64,000 nt of DNA from Clostridia bacterium (GTDB lineage Bacteria > Bacillota > Clostridia > Christensenellales > Borkfalkiaceae), in the NCBI GenBank assembly GCA_017466825.1, contig JAFTTJ010000016.1, positions 1 to 64,000 of the forward strand, given 5' to 3'. Below, piece by piece: positions 18,347 to 25,809 of the stretch. The notes below the pieces were generated by a model that worked only from the letters and a program-made list of their open reading frames with translations, was not told the DNA's origin and searched no databases. The stretch's first letter is position 1; each line of letters begins with the position of its first letter. Made by a program: the position numbers and the translations under genes.

Positions 18347-19585
18347 ATGGCAAATTTTCATAGTGGCGACGGCGAGTGCCGTTGCGTGCTTTGCAACAAG
18401 ACGAGAGAACTTGCAAAAAAACTCATCAGAAGTGATAACGGGCTTTATATTTGCGACGAGTGTATCGAACTTTGCGTAGACGCTTTAAAAGAAGAACGGG
18501 AAAAGGACGGGGCAACCAATATGCAACTCCTTAAACCCCAAGAAATCAAAGCCGAACTCGACAAGTATATCGTCGGTCAAGACAAGGCGAAAAAGGTTTT
18601 GTCGGTAGCCGTTTACAATCACTATAAAAGGGTTAATTTAAGGGGCAAATCGTCTGACGATACCGAAATTGAAAAGAGCAATATCTTGCTGTTAGGCCCT
18701 ACGGGCTCGGGCAAAACTTTGCTCGCAAGGACTTTGGCTAAAATTTTAAACGTGCCTTTTGCCGTTGCCGACGCTACCACTTTAACCGAAGCGGGCTACG
18801 TTGGTGAAGACGTTGAAAATATCCTTTTAAAACTTATACAAAACGCCGATTACGACGTAGAAAGGGCGCAAAAAGGCATAATTTATATCGACGAAATAGA
18901 CAAAATTGCAAGAAAGAGCGAAAACGTTTCCATCACTCGTGACGTTTCGGGTGAAGGCGTTCAGCAAGCCCTTTTAAAAATAATTGAGTCTACGGTTGCG
19001 TCCGTTCCACCGCAAGGCGGAAGAAAGCACCCCCAGCAAGACTGTATAAGAATTGACACCACCAATATTTTATTTATTTGCGGTGGGGCTTTCGTCGGGC
19101 TTGATAAAATCGTTGCTAAAAGAAAGGACAACGCGTCTTTCGGCTTTGGCGGAAAGGTTAAGTCGGACGAAAAAGACGTAAACGCCTATATTGAAGAAAT
19201 TCAACCCCAAGACTTAACTAAATTTGGTCTTATCCCCGAATTTGTCGGAAGAATGCCCATTACCGTAGGCTTACACGCCTTGGACGAAACGGCTCTTGTA
19301 AAAATTATGACCGAACCTAAAAACGCAATCGTAAAGCAGTATAAAAAATTAGTCGGTCTTGACGACGTTGAACTCGTCGTAACAGACGACGCCGTTTTAG
19401 AAGTTGCAAAAAGGGCTATTTCGTTAAAGACGGGCGCAAGGGGACTTCGTACTATTTTTGAAAATCTTATGCTAGACAGTATGTACTATATCCCTAGTGA
19501 TAAAGATATTGAAAAAGTCGTAATCGACAAGGACGTAGTGCTCGGTTTAAAAACCCCCGATATCGTAAAAAAGAGTATAGCGTAA
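18347..19585 (+). CDS. clpX: ClpX, substrate-recognising AAA+ ATPase of ClpXP
   Basis: 412 residues. It unfolds tagged or misfolded proteins and feeds them to ClpP. Seen: an N-terminal zinc-binding domain with two Cys pairs (CVLC near 15, CDEC near 37), Walker A GPTGSGKT (~116-123), pore loop GYVGEDVE (~150), Walker B IIYIDEID (~178), and a C-terminal small AAA+ subdomain with GARGLR. The ClpP-docking loop reads FGFGG in place of the usual IGF tripeptide. The gene starts immediately after clpP. With rqcH nearby, the region groups nascent-chain chaperoning, tagging and degradation functions. Confidence 0.97.
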   Translation: MANFHSGDGECRCVLCNKTRELAKKLIRSDNGLYICDECIELCVDALKEEREKDGATNMQLLKPQEIKAELDKYIVGQDKAKKVLSVAVYNHYKRVNLRGKSSDDTEIEKSNILLLGPTGSGKTLLARTLAKILNVPFAVADATTLTEAGYVGEDVENILLKLIQNADYDVERAQKGIIYIDEIDKIARKSENVSITRDVSGEGVQQALLKIIESTVASVPPQGGRKHPQQDCIRIDTTNILFICGGAFVGLDKIVAKRKDNASFGFGGKVKSDEKDVNAYIEEIQPQDLTKFGLIPEFVGRMPITVGLHALDETALVKIMTEPKNAIVKQYKKLVGLDDVELVVTDDAVLEVAKRAISLKTGARGLRTIFENLMLDSMYYIPSDKDIEKVVIDKDVVLGLKTPDIVKKSIA

Positions 19586-19605
19586 AGTTTCACGTAAAAC
19601 CAAAA

Positions 19606-19631
19606 AGCCTAGCAATCGCTAGGCTTTTTTT
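19606..19631 (+). terminator. Terminator of clpPX
   Basis: AGCCTAGC/GCTAGGCT with an AATC loop followed by seven Ts, 20 nt after clpX. Confidence 0.85.
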
Positions 19632-19646
19632 ATGCAAAAGAGCGAA

Positions 19647-19660
19647 TAATCGACTTATAG
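19647..19660 (+). repeat. Dispersed 14-mer TAATCGACTTATAG
   Basis: Exact copy downstream of the clpX terminator. The flanks extend the match to AATAATCGACTTATAGGCTAG-type sequence also present at 20,565. Confidence 0.75.
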
Positions 19661-19739
19661 GCTAGTTTTTACATGTAAGTCGGAACAAAGTGTGGAAAGA
19701 TTTTTACAAATTGTGCTGTTATTTAGGGAACTTTGCAAA

Positions 19740-19875
19740 TTTTTAGATTGCCACGCCCATTTGCATAGGCTCGCAATGACAAAAAGATAAACCGTCATTC
19801 AGAGCATAGCGGAGATATCTCTTTTTTGCTGTCATTTTGAGCATGCGCAGTATGCGATAGAATCTCACTTTTTAA
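19740..19875. repeat. Degenerate REP-like repeats in a gene-free stretch
   Basis: Two neighbouring copies of a GTCATT-[TC]-GAGC...GAATCTC-like element (about 19,791-19,820 and 19,831-19,868), preceded by a TTGCCACGCCC...GCTCGCAATGACA arm. This resembles intergenic palindromic repeats common in Clostridia. The stretch 19,632-19,960 holds only this element and the 14-mer; I see no gene in it. Confidence 0.5.
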
Positions 19876-19960
19876 AAGCCTTACAACCCGTCCGCCCTGC
19901 CTTTGACAAGCCACCTTTCCTTACACAGGGACGGCTTAAAGTGGTTTAGATAAGCGACTA

Positions 19961-20185
19961 CTAATCTTTGTCGTAATTTGCTAAATCAAGAATTTCGACA
20001 GGGTCTAAGTTTAAAACAGCGCAAATATTTGCAAAAGTATCTAGAGATGGAAGTTTTTTACCGTGTAAGTAGCAAGATATTTGCGTTTGTTTTACTCCAA
20101 CTTTTTTTGCTAGGTCTGATTGTGTTAAATCGGAATGTTTTAGTGCTTCAATTAAATTATCCTGTATTTTTTCTAAAGATATCAT
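19961..20185 (-). CDS. Small XRE-family (Cro/CI-type) transcriptional regulator
   Basis: 74 residues, essentially a single helix-turn-helix domain: LTQSDLAKKVGVKQTQISCYLHG spans the HTH (about residues 19-42), followed by the typical LPSLDTFANICAVLNLDP. AAGGGGG at about 20,192-20,198 is its Shine-Dalgarno. It is divergent from the Cys-rich gene at 20,284, and a palindromic operator lies between them, so it probably represses itself and that gene. There is no extra sensor domain. Confidence 0.85.
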   Translation of the reverse strand: MISLEKIQDNLIEALKHSDLTQSDLAKKVGVKQTQISCYLHGKKLPSLDTFANICAVLNLDPVEILDLANYDKD

Positions 20186-20208
20186 ATTTTATACCCCCTT
20201 ATATAAAT

Positions 20209-20214
20209 ATTATA
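20209..20214 (-). promoter_or_regulatory. Probable -10 of the XRE gene
   Basis: TATAAT on the minus strand, 23 nt upstream of the XRE start codon and overlapping the left operator copy. The -35 is weak (AAGTAT with a 17-bp spacer). Confidence 0.4.
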
Positions 20215-20229
20215 TACCTAATGGACATA
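20213..20229. promoter_or_regulatory. Left, imperfect XRE operator
   Basis: TATACCTAATGGACATA matches the perfect palindrome at 20,242-20,258 at 13 of 17 positions. The two centres are 29 bp apart. It overlaps the probable XRE -10 box. Confidence 0.5.
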
Positions 20230-20235
20230 AAATAC

Positions 20236-20265
20236 TTGACATATACCCATTGGGTATAATATAAT
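20236..20265 (+). promoter_or_regulatory. Promoter of the Cys-rich protein gene with embedded operator
   Basis: TTGACA (20,236-20,241), an 18-bp spacer and TATAAT (20,260-20,265). The 17-bp perfect palindrome TATACCCATTGGGTATA (20,242-20,258) fills the spacer, the classical position for a repressor site that blocks RNA polymerase. Confidence 0.75.
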
Positions 20266-20283
20266 TTAAAAAAGGGGGTTATT

Positions 20284-20562
20284 ATGAAAAACGAAAACAA
20301 AAACTGTTGGAACTGTGAATATTACAAAGCCTATTACACGAAAGGTATATGCTCTTATGACAATACTTTTACGGGTTATTGTAGGTGCAAAAATGAAATA
20401 GTAAAAAACTCTAATTCTTGCGATAAGTGGTCAAAGCGATACCGTATGAAAAAGATAAGAGAAGGTTTACGCAAAAAGGTTTTGGAAAGAATTAGTGAAG
20501 ATATTTCAATGATAAGGCAAATAATGGAAGAAGAACAAAAGGAAGATTTTAAGCAAAATTGA
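20284..20562 (+). CDS. Small Cys-rich protein, divergent from an XRE regulator
   Basis: 92 residues. The N-terminal half carries six cysteines: the C-x2-C of NCWNCEYYK, then GICSYD, a C-x-C in GYCRCKN and SCDKWSKRY. This spacing suggests a small zinc-binding fold. The C-terminal half is a charged helix (RKKVLERISEDISMIRQIMEE). AAAGGGGG precedes the ATG. I recall similar short proteins in Clostridia but no defined function. Its promoter carries the XRE operator, so it is probably the regulator's main target. A toxin or antitoxin role is possible, but nothing in the sequence supports one specifically. Confidence 0.7.
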   Translation: MKNENKNCWNCEYYKAYYTKGICSYDNTFTGYCRCKNEIVKNSNSCDKWSKRYRMKKIREGLRKKVLERISEDISMIRQIMEEEQKEDFKQN

Positions 20563-20566
20563 CGAA

Positions 20567-20580
20567 TAATCGACTTATAG
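20567..20580 (+). repeat. Dispersed 14-mer TAATCGACTTATAG
   Basis: Exact copy starting 5 nt after the stop of the Cys-rich protein gene. Its right flank GGCTAG is shared with the copy at 19,647. Confidence 0.75.
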
Positions 20581-20593
20581 GCTAGGTTTTAAT

Positions 20594-20626
20594 AAAAAAT
20601 CCACCCGCATAGCGAGTGGATTTTTT
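20594..20626. terminator. Bidirectional terminator between convergent genes
   Basis: AAAAAATCCACCCGC pairs with GCGAGTGGATTTTTT (one mismatch), with A and T tracts suitable for both directions. It serves the Cys-rich gene and the M13 peptidase gene. Confidence 0.8.
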
Positions 20627-20651
20627 ATTTATAGATTGTAAAAAAGTAAAA

Positions 20652-22550
20652 TTACCAAATTACGATACGCTTGCTGGGCGCAATATACATTTTGTCAGTC
20701 TTTTTAACTTTGAAAGTTTCGTACCATTCGGGGAAGTTGCGCGGGGGCATGTTAGTACGCAAAATATTAGGTCCGTGAACGTCCAAATTCAAAAGAAGTT
20801 GTTGGTATTCGGGTTTTGCTTTTACGCACCAAACTTTTGCCCAGTTGGTAAAGTATTCTTCATAAGAAGCGTTGGGCGTTCTTGACATAATATCCAAAGT
20901 AACAGCCATACCGCCGTTGTCTGCCATGTTTTCGCTAACGATAAACTTGCCGTTTACCTTACCCCAAGGAAGTTCGATTCCGTCAAATTGCTTAACCATA
21001 GCGTTTACCTTGGTTTGGAATCTTCTTTGGTCGCCTTTCGTCCACCAGTTGTTTATGTTACCGTTTTCGTCGCACTTTGCGCCGTTAGAGTCGAAAGCGT
21101 GTGAAATTTCGTGGCCAATAACCGCGCCGATACCGCCTAAGTTTTCGCTTCTAGTTTGCTTTAAGGAATAGAACGGGGGTTGCAAAATAGCCGCAGGGAA
21201 GGTTATGTCGTTTACCGACGGATCGTAACAAGCGTTTACCATGTGGCCGGGCATTTGCCACTTGGTCGGGTCGGTAGGCTCGGTTACTTTTGCCAAGTTT
21301 TCTAAAATTCTCGCTTGGCTTAAAGTGAGCATAATGTCGAATAAAGACTTTCTGTCGCTAAATACGAGTTTGTCGTAGATGGGTTGAACTTTGTCGGGAT
21401 AGCCCATCTTCACGCCCATTTTAGAGAGTTTTAAAATTGCTTTATCCTTGGTTGCTTGCTCTAAAATATCGTTGTTTTGAATTCTCGTTTTGTAGGTGTC
21501 GATAATTTGATAAACGATTTCTGTAATATCTTTTTTGGCTTCTTCGCCGAAGTATTTTTCGCCGTAATATAAGCCTACGGGTTCGGAATAAGTCCCCGAA
21601 GCGAGTTGGTAAGCGAATTTTTCAAGCGGGGTGTTAGCCTTAATACCTGCGATAGTGCGGTAGTAAACGCTACCTAAATCTCTCAATTCTTCGGTAAGGT
21701 ATGAGCAAGAACTGATAATTGCGTTTACGTAAGCCCAATGCTTGTAAACTTCAAGATTTTCTTCGGTAAAAACTTCCTTAAAGGCTTTGAAGAATCTAGG
21801 TTCTGAAACGATAATAGTTTCGGGGATAAAGCCGAACAAATCTTTTAAAACCTTTCTAAAGTTTACGGGTTTTAAAAGAGAAGCAACCTTAGAAACCTTC
21901 ATGGGGTTGTACGCCTTGATGTATTCCGACCATTCTTCGCTAGTTTTTACCAAACCGCCCAAAACGGCGTCGAATTTTAAGGTGTCTTCTAAGTATTTTG
22001 CTTGATCTTCGGGGGTTAAATCAGTCTTTGCTAAAATCATTTTAGCAACGTTAGTCCAAATGCCCAAAATCATTTCTTTTTGTTGAGCCATTTCTTCTTT
22101 GTAGTAAGAAGCGTCGGGCAAAATTACGCTAGGGCCTTGAATTGAAACGCAATGAGCCTTAGAGTTTTTCATATCCGTATCAACCGAAATTCTAAACGGA
22201 AGGGGGATTCTTTGAAGTTTTAATTTTTTATACAACTTGCTAAAAGATTTCATATCGACGATTTTGTCGATAATAGCGACGTTTTTAAGGGCAGGGGTAA
22301 TGCCGTCCGCATCTCTCTTTTTTACGTTTTTGACAACTTTAAAAAGTTTGCAAGCGTTTTCAACGTAGGCGTTGGGGTAGTTTTTGGTCTTGCACATTTG
22401 ATTGAATTCGCCAATCATCAACTTTTCAACGTCGTCTGCAAGCACTTGAAAACCGCCTGCGGTGGGCTTATCGTCGGGAATAACTAATTTGTCTAACGTC
22501 TCTTGGTTTACGTAGGTAAACAAGTCGTCCTGAATTCTTACTTTTTCCAT
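20652..22550 (-). CDS. pepO: M13-family zinc metallopeptidase (PepO / neprilysin type)
   Basis: 632 residues, normal for bacterial M13 endopeptidases, which cleave oligopeptides. Zinc motif HEISH at about residues 480-484, third ligand in ENMADNGG near 536, and a substrate-binding segment NACYDPSVNDITFPAAILQP (the usual NAYY reads NACY). The C-terminus keeps the family's YIAPSKRIVIW-like end. There is no signal peptide or N-terminal membrane anchor, so it is probably cytoplasmic, like lactococcal PepO. GGAG precedes the ATG. It is transcribed alone from its own promoter, and its likely role is peptide turnover for nutrition. Confidence 0.93.
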   Translation of the reverse strand: MEKVRIQDDLFTYVNQETLDKLVIPDDKPTAGGFQVLADDVEKLMIGEFNQMCKTKNYPNAYVENACKLFKVVKNVKKRDADGITPALKNVAIIDKIVDMKSFSKLYKKLKLQRIPLPFRISVDTDMKNSKAHCVSIQGPSVILPDASYYKEEMAQQKEMILGIWTNVAKMILAKTDLTPEDQAKYLEDTLKFDAVLGGLVKTSEEWSEYIKAYNPMKVSKVASLLKPVNFRKVLKDLFGFIPETIIVSEPRFFKAFKEVFTEENLEVYKHWAYVNAIISSCSYLTEELRDLGSVYYRTIAGIKANTPLEKFAYQLASGTYSEPVGLYYGEKYFGEEAKKDITEIVYQIIDTYKTRIQNNDILEQATKDKAILKLSKMGVKMGYPDKVQPIYDKLVFSDRKSLFDIMLTLSQARILENLAKVTEPTDPTKWQMPGHMVNACYDPSVNDITFPAAILQPPFYSLKQTRSENLGGIGAVIGHEISHAFDSNGAKCDENGNINNWWTKGDQRRFQTKVNAMVKQFDGIELPWGKVNGKFIVSENMADNGGMAVTLDIMSRTPNASYEEYFTNWAKVWCVKAKPEYQQLLLNLDVHGPNILRTNMPPRNFPEWYETFKVKKTDKMYIAPSKRIVIW

Positions 22551-22634
22551 TTTTTACTCCTTTAAAAGCATTGCGCGCCCGAGCGGTTAGCGCCGACGCG
22601 AAAAAACTTTATTTATAATAAAAATTATATGATT

Positions 22635-22663
22635 ATTATACAACTCTTTTTTCAATATTGCAA
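22635..22663 (-). promoter_or_regulatory. Promoter of the M13 peptidase gene
   Basis: On the minus strand TTGCAA (22,658-22,663), a 17-bp spacer and TATAAT (22,635-22,640), giving a leader of about 80 nt that contains a GC-rich segment around 22,570-22,602. Confidence 0.65.
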
Positions 22664-22724
22664 GGAAAATCAAAAAAAGTTGGTAAAATCGACTAAAATA
22701 ACGCAAATTTCACTTAAATTTTGC

Positions 22725-22764
22725 AAAAAAACGGCGGAGTTTACTCGCCAGTAAACTCCGCCGT
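22725..22764 (-). terminator. Terminator of typA
   Basis: A perfect 14-bp stem ACGGCGGAGTTTAC/GTAAACTCCGCCGT with loop TCGCCA, followed on the minus strand by a T tract (A run 22,725-22,731 on the plus strand). Confidence 0.88.
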
Positions 22765-22778
22765 GTAATTTTAAGCGG

Positions 22779-24599
22779 TTATTTCCTGTTTTTAGCCCAT
22801 TCCTTCATACGCAAATCTTTTGATAAAATCTTTTTGCGAAGTCTTATTGATTGGGGGGTAACTTCAACTAGTTCGTCGTCGGCGATAAATTCAAGGCATT
22901 GTTCGAGCGACAAAATAGTGGGGGTAATGAGTTTTAATGCTTCGTCCGAGCCCGACGCGCGGTTGTTGGTAAGGTGTTTTACCTTGCATACGTTTACGAC
23001 TAAGTCTTCGTCACGGCTGTTTTCGCCAACTACTTGACCTTCGTAAACCTTTTCGCCTGCGCCAAGGAAAAGAGTGCAACGCTCTTGGGCGTTGAAAAGA
23101 CCGTATTGGGTGGTAACGCCCGTTTCAAAAACGACTAAACTACCGCGAGTTCTCGACGGGATATCCCCTTTGTATTCTTCATAGCCCGCAAAAACGTGGC
23201 TCATAATTCCAAAGCCCTTGGTGTCGGTAAGCATTTCGCTACGGTAACCGAACAAGCATCTTGCAGGGATAGAGAATTGAAGTTTGGTAGTACCGCGGTC
23301 GTCGGCAGTCATTTCGACAAGTTCGCCCTTTCTTCCGCCGAGTTTATTCATTATTGCGCCAACGTAGTCGTTAGGCACTTCAATAACCAAATCTTCCATA
23401 GGCTCGTGGGTTTTGCCGTCGATTTCTTTAAAGATAACCTTCGGGCGGGAAACTTGGAATTCGTAGCCTTCTCTACGCATATTTTCAATCAGGATTGAAA
23501 GGTGAAGTTCGCCACGCCCGAAAACCTTAAAGGTATCGGCGTTTTCGGTTTCTTCAACTCTCATAGAAACGTTGGTTTCAATCTCTTTAAAAAGCCTTGC
23601 CCTTAAGTGGCGTGAAGTAACGAATTTACCTTCCTTGCCGGCAAAGGGGCTATTGTTTACCATAAAGTACATTGAAACGGTGGGTTCGTCAATGGCGACG
23701 AAGGGGAGTTGCTCAATGCAATCGGGCGAGCAAACCGTTTCGCCTATGTTTATTTTTTCAATACCCGAAAGGGCTATTATATCGCCCATTTCAGCGCTTT
23801 CAACTTCAATTCTTTTAAGCCCTTGGAACTGATAGAGTTTGCCGACTCTCGCGCTCGTCGTCTTGCCGTCGGTATGGATAAGGGTAACCGCTTGCCCGTC
23901 GGCAATTTTACCCCTTACTATTCTACCAATACCTATTCTGCCAACGTATTCGTCGTAGTCAACGTTGCAAATAATGGCTTGTAGGGGCTCGTCAATTTCG
24001 CCTTGTGGCGCGGGGATTTCTTGTAAAATGGCGTCGAGAAGTGGGTTCATATTGTCGCCGTGCTCGGTTGCGCTGGTTGACGCCCAGCCTTGTTTTGCGC
24101 TTGCGTAAACGACTTTAAAATCGAGTTGGTCGTCGTTTGCGCCAAGTTCAATAAATAGGTCTATAATACCGTCAATCGTCTTATCAAGGTCACCGCCCTT
24201 GTCGATTTTGTTTACGCAAACGATAGGTTTTTTATTGAGCGAAAGGGCTTTTTTAAGCACGTATCTAGTTTGGGGCATACAGCCTTCAACCGCGTCTACG
24301 AGAAGAACTACGCCGTCCACCATTGAAAGTATACGCTCAACTTCGCCACCGAAATCGGCGTGGCCGGGCGTGTCGATAATATTTATTTTAGTGTCTTTGT
24401 AAATAACGGCGGTATTTTTTGCGAGAATAGTTATTCCACGCTCTTTTTCAATATCTCCGCTATCCATAACTCTCTCGCCAACCGATTCGTTTGCGCGGAA
24501 AATATTGTTTTGCTTTAAAAGTCCGTCAACGAGCGTCGTTTTGCCGTGGTCGACGTGGGCAATGATTGCTATGTTTCTTACGTTTTCTCTACGTGCCAT
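22779..24599 (-). CDS. typA: Ribosome-associated GTPase TypA/BipA
   Basis: 606 residues, full length for the family. A translational GTPase related to EF-G, involved in ribosome assembly and stress adaptation. G1 is AHVDHGKTTLVDGLLKQ near residue 14, the switch II region is DTPGHADFGGEVERIL (~76), and the G4 motif is NKIDKGG (~131). An EF-G-like domain V and the TypA-specific C-terminal domain follow, with the KILSKDLRMKEWAKN end typical of the family. GGAGA at ~24,604 supports the start. The mRNA leader has a hairpin abutting this site. It is monocistronic. Confidence 0.96.
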   Translation of the reverse strand: MARRENVRNIAIIAHVDHGKTTLVDGLLKQNNIFRANESVGERVMDSGDIEKERGITILAKNTAVIYKDTKINIIDTPGHADFGGEVERILSMVDGVVLLVDAVEGCMPQTRYVLKKALSLNKKPIVCVNKIDKGGDLDKTIDGIIDLFIELGANDDQLDFKVVYASAKQGWASTSATEHGDNMNPLLDAILQEIPAPQGEIDEPLQAIICNVDYDEYVGRIGIGRIVRGKIADGQAVTLIHTDGKTTSARVGKLYQFQGLKRIEVESAEMGDIIALSGIEKINIGETVCSPDCIEQLPFVAIDEPTVSMYFMVNNSPFAGKEGKFVTSRHLRARLFKEIETNVSMRVEETENADTFKVFGRGELHLSILIENMRREGYEFQVSRPKVIFKEIDGKTHEPMEDLVIEVPNDYVGAIMNKLGGRKGELVEMTADDRGTTKLQFSIPARCLFGYRSEMLTDTKGFGIMSHVFAGYEEYKGDIPSRTRGSLVVFETGVTTQYGLFNAQERCTLFLGAGEKVYEGQVVGENSRDEDLVVNVCKVKHLTNNRASGSDEALKLITPTILSLEQCLEFIADDELVEVTPQSIRLRKKILSKDLRMKEWAKNRK

Positions 24600-24610
24600 A
24601 AAAATCTCCT

Positions 24611-24630
24611 AAGGGCGAACTATCGCCCTT
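24611..24630 (-). promoter_or_regulatory. Hairpin directly upstream of the typA ribosome-binding site
   Basis: AAGGGCGA/TCGCCCTT form an 8-bp perfect stem with a 4-nt loop, ending one or two nucleotides from the Shine-Dalgarno. It may influence initiation (inference). Confidence 0.4.
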
Positions 24631-24653
24631 TAAAAAGGCTTAAATCAACGAAT

Positions 24654-24682
24654 AGTATAACTTTTAGTTATAAATTTGTCAA
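24654..24682 (-). promoter_or_regulatory. Promoter of typA
   Basis: On the minus strand TTGACA (24,677-24,682), a 17-bp spacer and TATACT (24,654-24,659). A near-consensus sigma-A promoter. Confidence 0.8.
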
Positions 24683-24771
24683 TTAAATAAAAATACTTTT
24701 ATCGCAGTAAGCCTATAATCGTAAAAAAATTAAAATTTAGCCGTCAAATATTTTACGCGTGCTTTAAAAAA

Positions 24772-24800
24772 TAGACATTTTTTAAATTATGTGGTACAAT
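24772..24800 (+). promoter_or_regulatory. Promoter of ansA, apparently giving a leaderless message
   Basis: TAGACA (24,772-24,777), a 17-bp spacer and TACAAT (24,795-24,800). Only six bases separate the -10 from the ATG at 24,807, so transcription should begin at or next to the start codon. No Shine-Dalgarno is present. Confidence 0.6.
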
Positions 24801-24806
24801 TTAAGC

Positions 24807-25808
24807 ATGAAAAAGATTCTTATGATAGCAACGGGAGGAACTATCGCTTCAAGGCGCGGGGACAAAGGCCTTTCCCCACAGATGAGCGGTGAAGAAATGC
24901 TTTCTTACGTTCCGCAAATAAAAGACTTGTGCTTGGTCGATTCCCTTCAACTTATGAATATCGACTCTACCAACGTTACCCCTAAAGAGTGGGAACTGCT
25001 CGCCAAGACGATTAAGGAAAAATACCCCTTTTACGACGGGTTCGTCATTTGCCACGGTACGGACACTATGGCGTATACGTCGGCAGTCCTTTCCTATCTC
25101 GTGCCCAAAAGCCCCAAGCCTATCGTAATTACGGGTTCGCAAAAACCTATCGATTTGGTCGTAACCGACGCGAAAACCAACCTATACGATAGTTTTTTGT
25201 ATTGCGTTAGCAAAAAAGCGTGTGGCGTTAACATAGTTTTTAACGGCAACGTTATAAACGGAGCAAGGGCTAAAAAGATGTACTCTAAAAACTACAACGC
25301 CTTTTCGAGCATAAATTATCCGCTCGTAGCCACCGTGCAAGACGGTAAGGTTTTAAATTACCGCCAAACCAAATATTCGGGCAAACCGACTTTTTACGAA
25401 AAACTCAATTCGTCGGTCGGCGTGTTTAAGTTGATTCCCGGAGCGGATAGCGCGGTTTTAGAGCAGTATTTTGCTTATTACGACGCCGTCGTGGTAGAGA
25501 GTTTCGGTACGGGTGGTATTCCCGATAGCGAAGATAGCGGTTTTTACCCCGTTATTGAAAAATGGCGAAAAAGGGGTAAAATATTAGTTATGTGCACACA
25601 AGTCGTAAACGACGGTAGCGATATGTCCGTTTACAAAGTGGGCAAAAGCCTTAAAGATAAATACGGCTTTTTAGAGTCTTACGATATGACTTTCGAAGCC
25701 GTCGTCGCTAAACTTATGTGGATTTTGGCTATTACCAAAACCCCGTCAAAAGTCAAAAAAGCGTTTTACCGCAACGTGGTAGACGATATTTTATACACAG
25801 AGGGATAA
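24807..25808 (+). CDS. ansA: L-asparaginase, type I (cytoplasmic)
   Basis: 333 residues from the ATG at 24,807. It hydrolyses asparagine to aspartate and ammonia. Seen: N-terminal IATGGTIAS with the nucleophilic Thr, the second active-site signature ICHGTDTMAYT near residue 85 and the ITGSQKP motif that follows. There is no signal peptide, consistent with a cytoplasmic enzyme. An alternative ATG at 24,789 adds six residues but lies inside the promoter spacer, so it is rejected. The ABC exporter gene starts one base after the stop, so this is the first gene of a unit extending to deoB and beyond. Confidence 0.92.
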   Translation: MKKILMIATGGTIASRRGDKGLSPQMSGEEMLSYVPQIKDLCLVDSLQLMNIDSTNVTPKEWELLAKTIKEKYPFYDGFVICHGTDTMAYTSAVLSYLVPKSPKPIVITGSQKPIDLVVTDAKTNLYDSFLYCVSKKACGVNIVFNGNVINGARAKKMYSKNYNAFSSINYPLVATVQDGKVLNYRQTKYSGKPTFYEKLNSSVGVFKLIPGADSAVLEQYFAYYDAVVVESFGTGGIPDSEDSGFYPVIEKWRKRGKILVMCTQVVNDGSDMSVYKVGKSLKDKYGFLESYDMTFEAVVAKLMWILAITKTPSKVKKAFYRNVVDDILYTEG

Positions 25809-25809
25809 A

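Noticed and set aside
19961-20562. XRE gene plus Cys-rich gene as a toxin-antitoxin pair
   Set aside because: The genes are divergent rather than tandem, and the small protein shows no toxin family motif. A repressor-target pair explains the operators.
24789-24806. Upstream ATG for asparaginase
   Set aside because: It lies within the spacer of a near-consensus promoter and lacks a Shine-Dalgarno; the family start matches the ATG at 24,807.
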